Source: Deltaproteobacteria bacterium
GTDB taxonomy: Bacteria; Desulfobacterota; Desulfuromonadia; Desulfuromonadales; BM103
Direction: 5' to 3'
DNA length: 42,817 nucleotides
Assembly (NCBI GenBank): GCA_024636215.1
Contig: JAGXHL010000071.1
Coordinates: 1-42,817 of the forward strand
The position numbers were made by a program, and so were the translations under genes. Shown here one piece after another: positions 41,421 through 42,817 of this stretch. Under the pieces are notes generated by a model that worked only from the letters and a program-made list of their open reading frames with translations, did no database searches and was not told the origin of the DNA. Every line of letters begins with the position of its first letter. Positions within the stretch are counted from its first letter, which is position 1.

Positions 41421-42077
41421 ATGGCTCACCTGATCAGACAAGAACTCGATCGACTCGAAAAACAACTGCTCACGCTGTCGGCTGTTGTTGAAGAAAGTGT
41501 TCAGCAGGCCATCAAGGCCCTCGCCGGTCATGACCGTGAGCTGGCGCGACAAGTGATCGACAACGACAAGCAGATTAATCGTCTTGAAGTCGATCTCGAA
41601 GAAGAGTGCTTGAAGATTCTCGCCCTGCATCAGCCGGTTGCCAATGACCTGCGTATGATCGTGGCTATATTGAAGATCAACAACGACCTGGAACGGATTG
41701 CCGACCAGGCTGCCAACATTTGCCAACGCGCCCTGGCCGTAAGCGAGTCGCCGCAGACAATCTGCCCGCTGGAACTCGACCTGATGGCCGACAAGGTGAT
41801 TGACATGCTGGAAAAGGCTCTCGATTCGCTGGTTAACGCCGATCTCAAACTGGCGCGCACCGTTCTGGATCTCGATGATGAAGTCGACACGATACACAGC
41901 CGGAATTACCAGGCGTTCAAGGATTATGTTCGCCAGCACCCGGACACCGTCGACTCGGTTTTGAACTACCTGACCGTCTCCCGCTACCTGGAACGCATCG
42001 CCGATTTGGCCACCAACATCGCCGAAGACGTCATTTACCTTAATGAAGGAACGATCGTGCGGCATACGATCGCCTGA
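41421..42077 (+). CDS. phoU: phosphate signalling protein PhoU
   Basis: 218 residues with two PhoU three-helix repeats. Each has the metal-binding signature: EECLKILALHQPVANDLRMI and NDLERIADQAANICQRAL in the first, YLTVSRYLERIADLATNIAEDVIYL in the second. PhoU bridges the Pst transporter and PhoR and represses the regulon when phosphate is plentiful; loss raises polyP in many species. Last gene of the pst operon, with a strong terminator downstream. Confidence 0.95.
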   Translation: MAHLIRQELDRLEKQLLTLSAVVEESVQQAIKALAGHDRELARQVIDNDKQINRLEVDLEEECLKILALHQPVANDLRMIVAILKINNDLERIADQAANICQRALAVSESPQTICPLELDLMADKVIDMLEKALDSLVNADLKLARTVLDLDDEVDTIHSRNYQAFKDYVRQHPDTVDSVLNYLTVSRYLERIADLATNIAEDVIYLNEGTIVRHTIA

Positions 42078-42097
42078 TCCTGAATCCATTTTCAATG

Positions 42098-42128
42098 CAA
42101 AAGCCCATGCTGTTTGCATGGGCTTTTG
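42098..42128 (+). terminator. rho-independent terminator after phoU
   Basis: 13-bp perfect stem (CAAAAGCCCATGC and complement) with a TGTTT loop. The stem ends in CTTTTG, giving a T-run on the plus strand and an A-run on the other, so it may act in both directions. Starts 21 bp after the stop. Confidence 0.85.
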
Positions 42129-42223
42129 TGTTCGCGCCTGCAAAAGATTCTCTACGCTTTTCATTGGTAATTCTGCTGCTATGCTTGATATCGTAGCTGA
42201 ATATCATCCCTGAAGAGGACCGC

Positions 42224-42817
42224 ATGAGCCAACTCGATCCCCTGCCAATTGCCAAAACCGACGATTTTCTCGGCATTCTGCCGCGCATGGCCAACCGTCA
42301 CGGTCTGATCGCCGGGGCCACCGGCACCGGCAAAACCGTCACTCTGCGCGTTCTCGCCGAGCAGTTCAGCCGCATCGGCGTTCCGGTCTTTATGGCCGAC
42401 GTCAAAGGCGATCTGTCCGGGCTGGCCAAAGTCGGTGGTGACCACCCCAAAATCATGGAGCGCGTCGCGACCCTTGGCCTTGAGGATTTCGTGCCGCAGG
42501 GATTCCCCGTAGTCTTCTGGGACCTGTTTGGTGAGCAGGGCCATCCGGTCCGCACCACCGTCTCGGAAATGGGCCCTTTGCTGCTTGCCCGCCTGCTCGA
42601 TCTGAACTCGACCCAGAGCGGCATCCTCACTTTGGTGTTCAAGGTCGCCGATGACCAGGGGATGCTGTTGCTCGACCTCAAGGACCTGCAGGCCATGGTG
42701 CGTTTCGTCGGCGACAACGCCAAGGATTTCCGCACGGCTTACGGCAACATTTCCGCGGCCAGCATCGGCACCATTCAGCGGGCCTTGCTGACACTGGAAC
42801 AGCAGGACGCGGAAATC
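42224..42817 (+). CDS. HerA-like ATPase (DUF853 family), cut by window end
   Basis: 198 codons visible from ATG 42224 (AGAGGA upstream). The N-terminus shows [21 protein letters not shown] (Walker A GATGTGKT) and [13 protein letters not shown], then [20 protein letters not shown], all matching the DUF853 helicase HerA-like family (E. coli YjgR type). These are hexameric P-loop ATPases of unclear role. The remaining ~300 residues lie outside the window. It follows the phoU terminator, so it is probably a separate unit. Confidence 0.88.
   Translation, partial: MSQLDPLPIAKTDDFLGILPRMANRHGLIAGATGTGKTVTLRVLAEQFSRIGVPVFMADVKGDLSGLAKVGGDHPKIMERVATLGLEDFVPQGFPVVFWDLFGEQGHPVRTTVSEMGPLLLARLLDLNSTQSGILTLVFKVADDQGMLLLDLKDLQAMVRFVGDNAKDFRTAYGNISAASIGTIQRALLTLEQQDAEI

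Overview
The window looks like chromosomal DNA of a deltaproteobacterium, most likely Desulfuromonadales (Geobacter/Desulfuromonas-like). This is inferred from the moderate-to-high GC of the core genes, the c-type cytochrome lipoprotein, long PstC/PstA permeases, many short-overlap operons, and TA/defence cargo typical of that group. No rRNA, tRNA or CRISPR array was recognised.

Layout. (1) 128-6908, minus strand: a partly decayed defence island. A five-gene operon runs tcmP, three-Cys-motif DUF5131, type III mod methyltransferase, RhuM-family gene, res helicase. Res stops right after its helicase core and lacks the nuclease part. Upstream lie a 3'-truncated dinD and two ~90-bp related remnants of a helicase-like C-terminus that flank it. 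(2) 7231-8520, minus strand: an AT-rich MqsR-MqsA-SecB toxin-antitoxin-chaperone operon with its own promoter and a palindrome. (3) 8816-12629, plus strand: an SNF2 helicase interrupted by a TGA at an expected tryptophan, then a SWIM zinc-finger/HTH protein. (4) 12664-15503, minus strand: flavin reductase-like protein, exported IPT/TIG protein, cytochrome c lipoprotein and PsiE. (5) 15971-26500: a polyphosphate cluster. It holds polyP:AMP phosphotransferase, a lysine-tailed HhH protein, an overlapping operon (ppk1, CHAD, ParA, CYTH, SixA), a second HhH protein, a 46-aa Cys-rich peptide and an exopolyphosphatase. (6) 26817-29973, plus strand: a 38-aa membrane peptide, a receiver/histidine-kinase protein, a glycosyltransferase and a PAP2 phosphatase. 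(7) 30171-33553: an accessory insertion zone with MNT/HEPN, a phd with an internal stop plus PIN toxin, a MITE-like element, and a broken four-helix-bundle gene between phoB and phoR. (8) 32376-42077, plus strand: phoB, phoR, pstS, pstC, pstA, pstB, phoU, followed by the start of a HerA-like ATPase at the right edge.

How it fits together. Much of the right two thirds is a phosphate/polyphosphate regulon. Four promoters (psiE, ppk1, phoB, pstS) share one arrangement: CTAACA-like hexamers repeating every 11 bp, then exactly 9 bp to a -10-like hexamer. This is read as a PhoB box and places ppk1-CHAD-ParA-CYTH-SixA under phosphate control. The combination of ParA, CHAD and a nucleoid-like lysine-tailed HhH protein in a polyP locus suggests a polyphosphate-granule positioning or maintenance system; this is the most attractive undescribed candidate here. 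Several accessory genes (SNF2 helicase, phd, four-helix-bundle protein, dinD, res) are interrupted or truncated, in contrast to the intact core genes.
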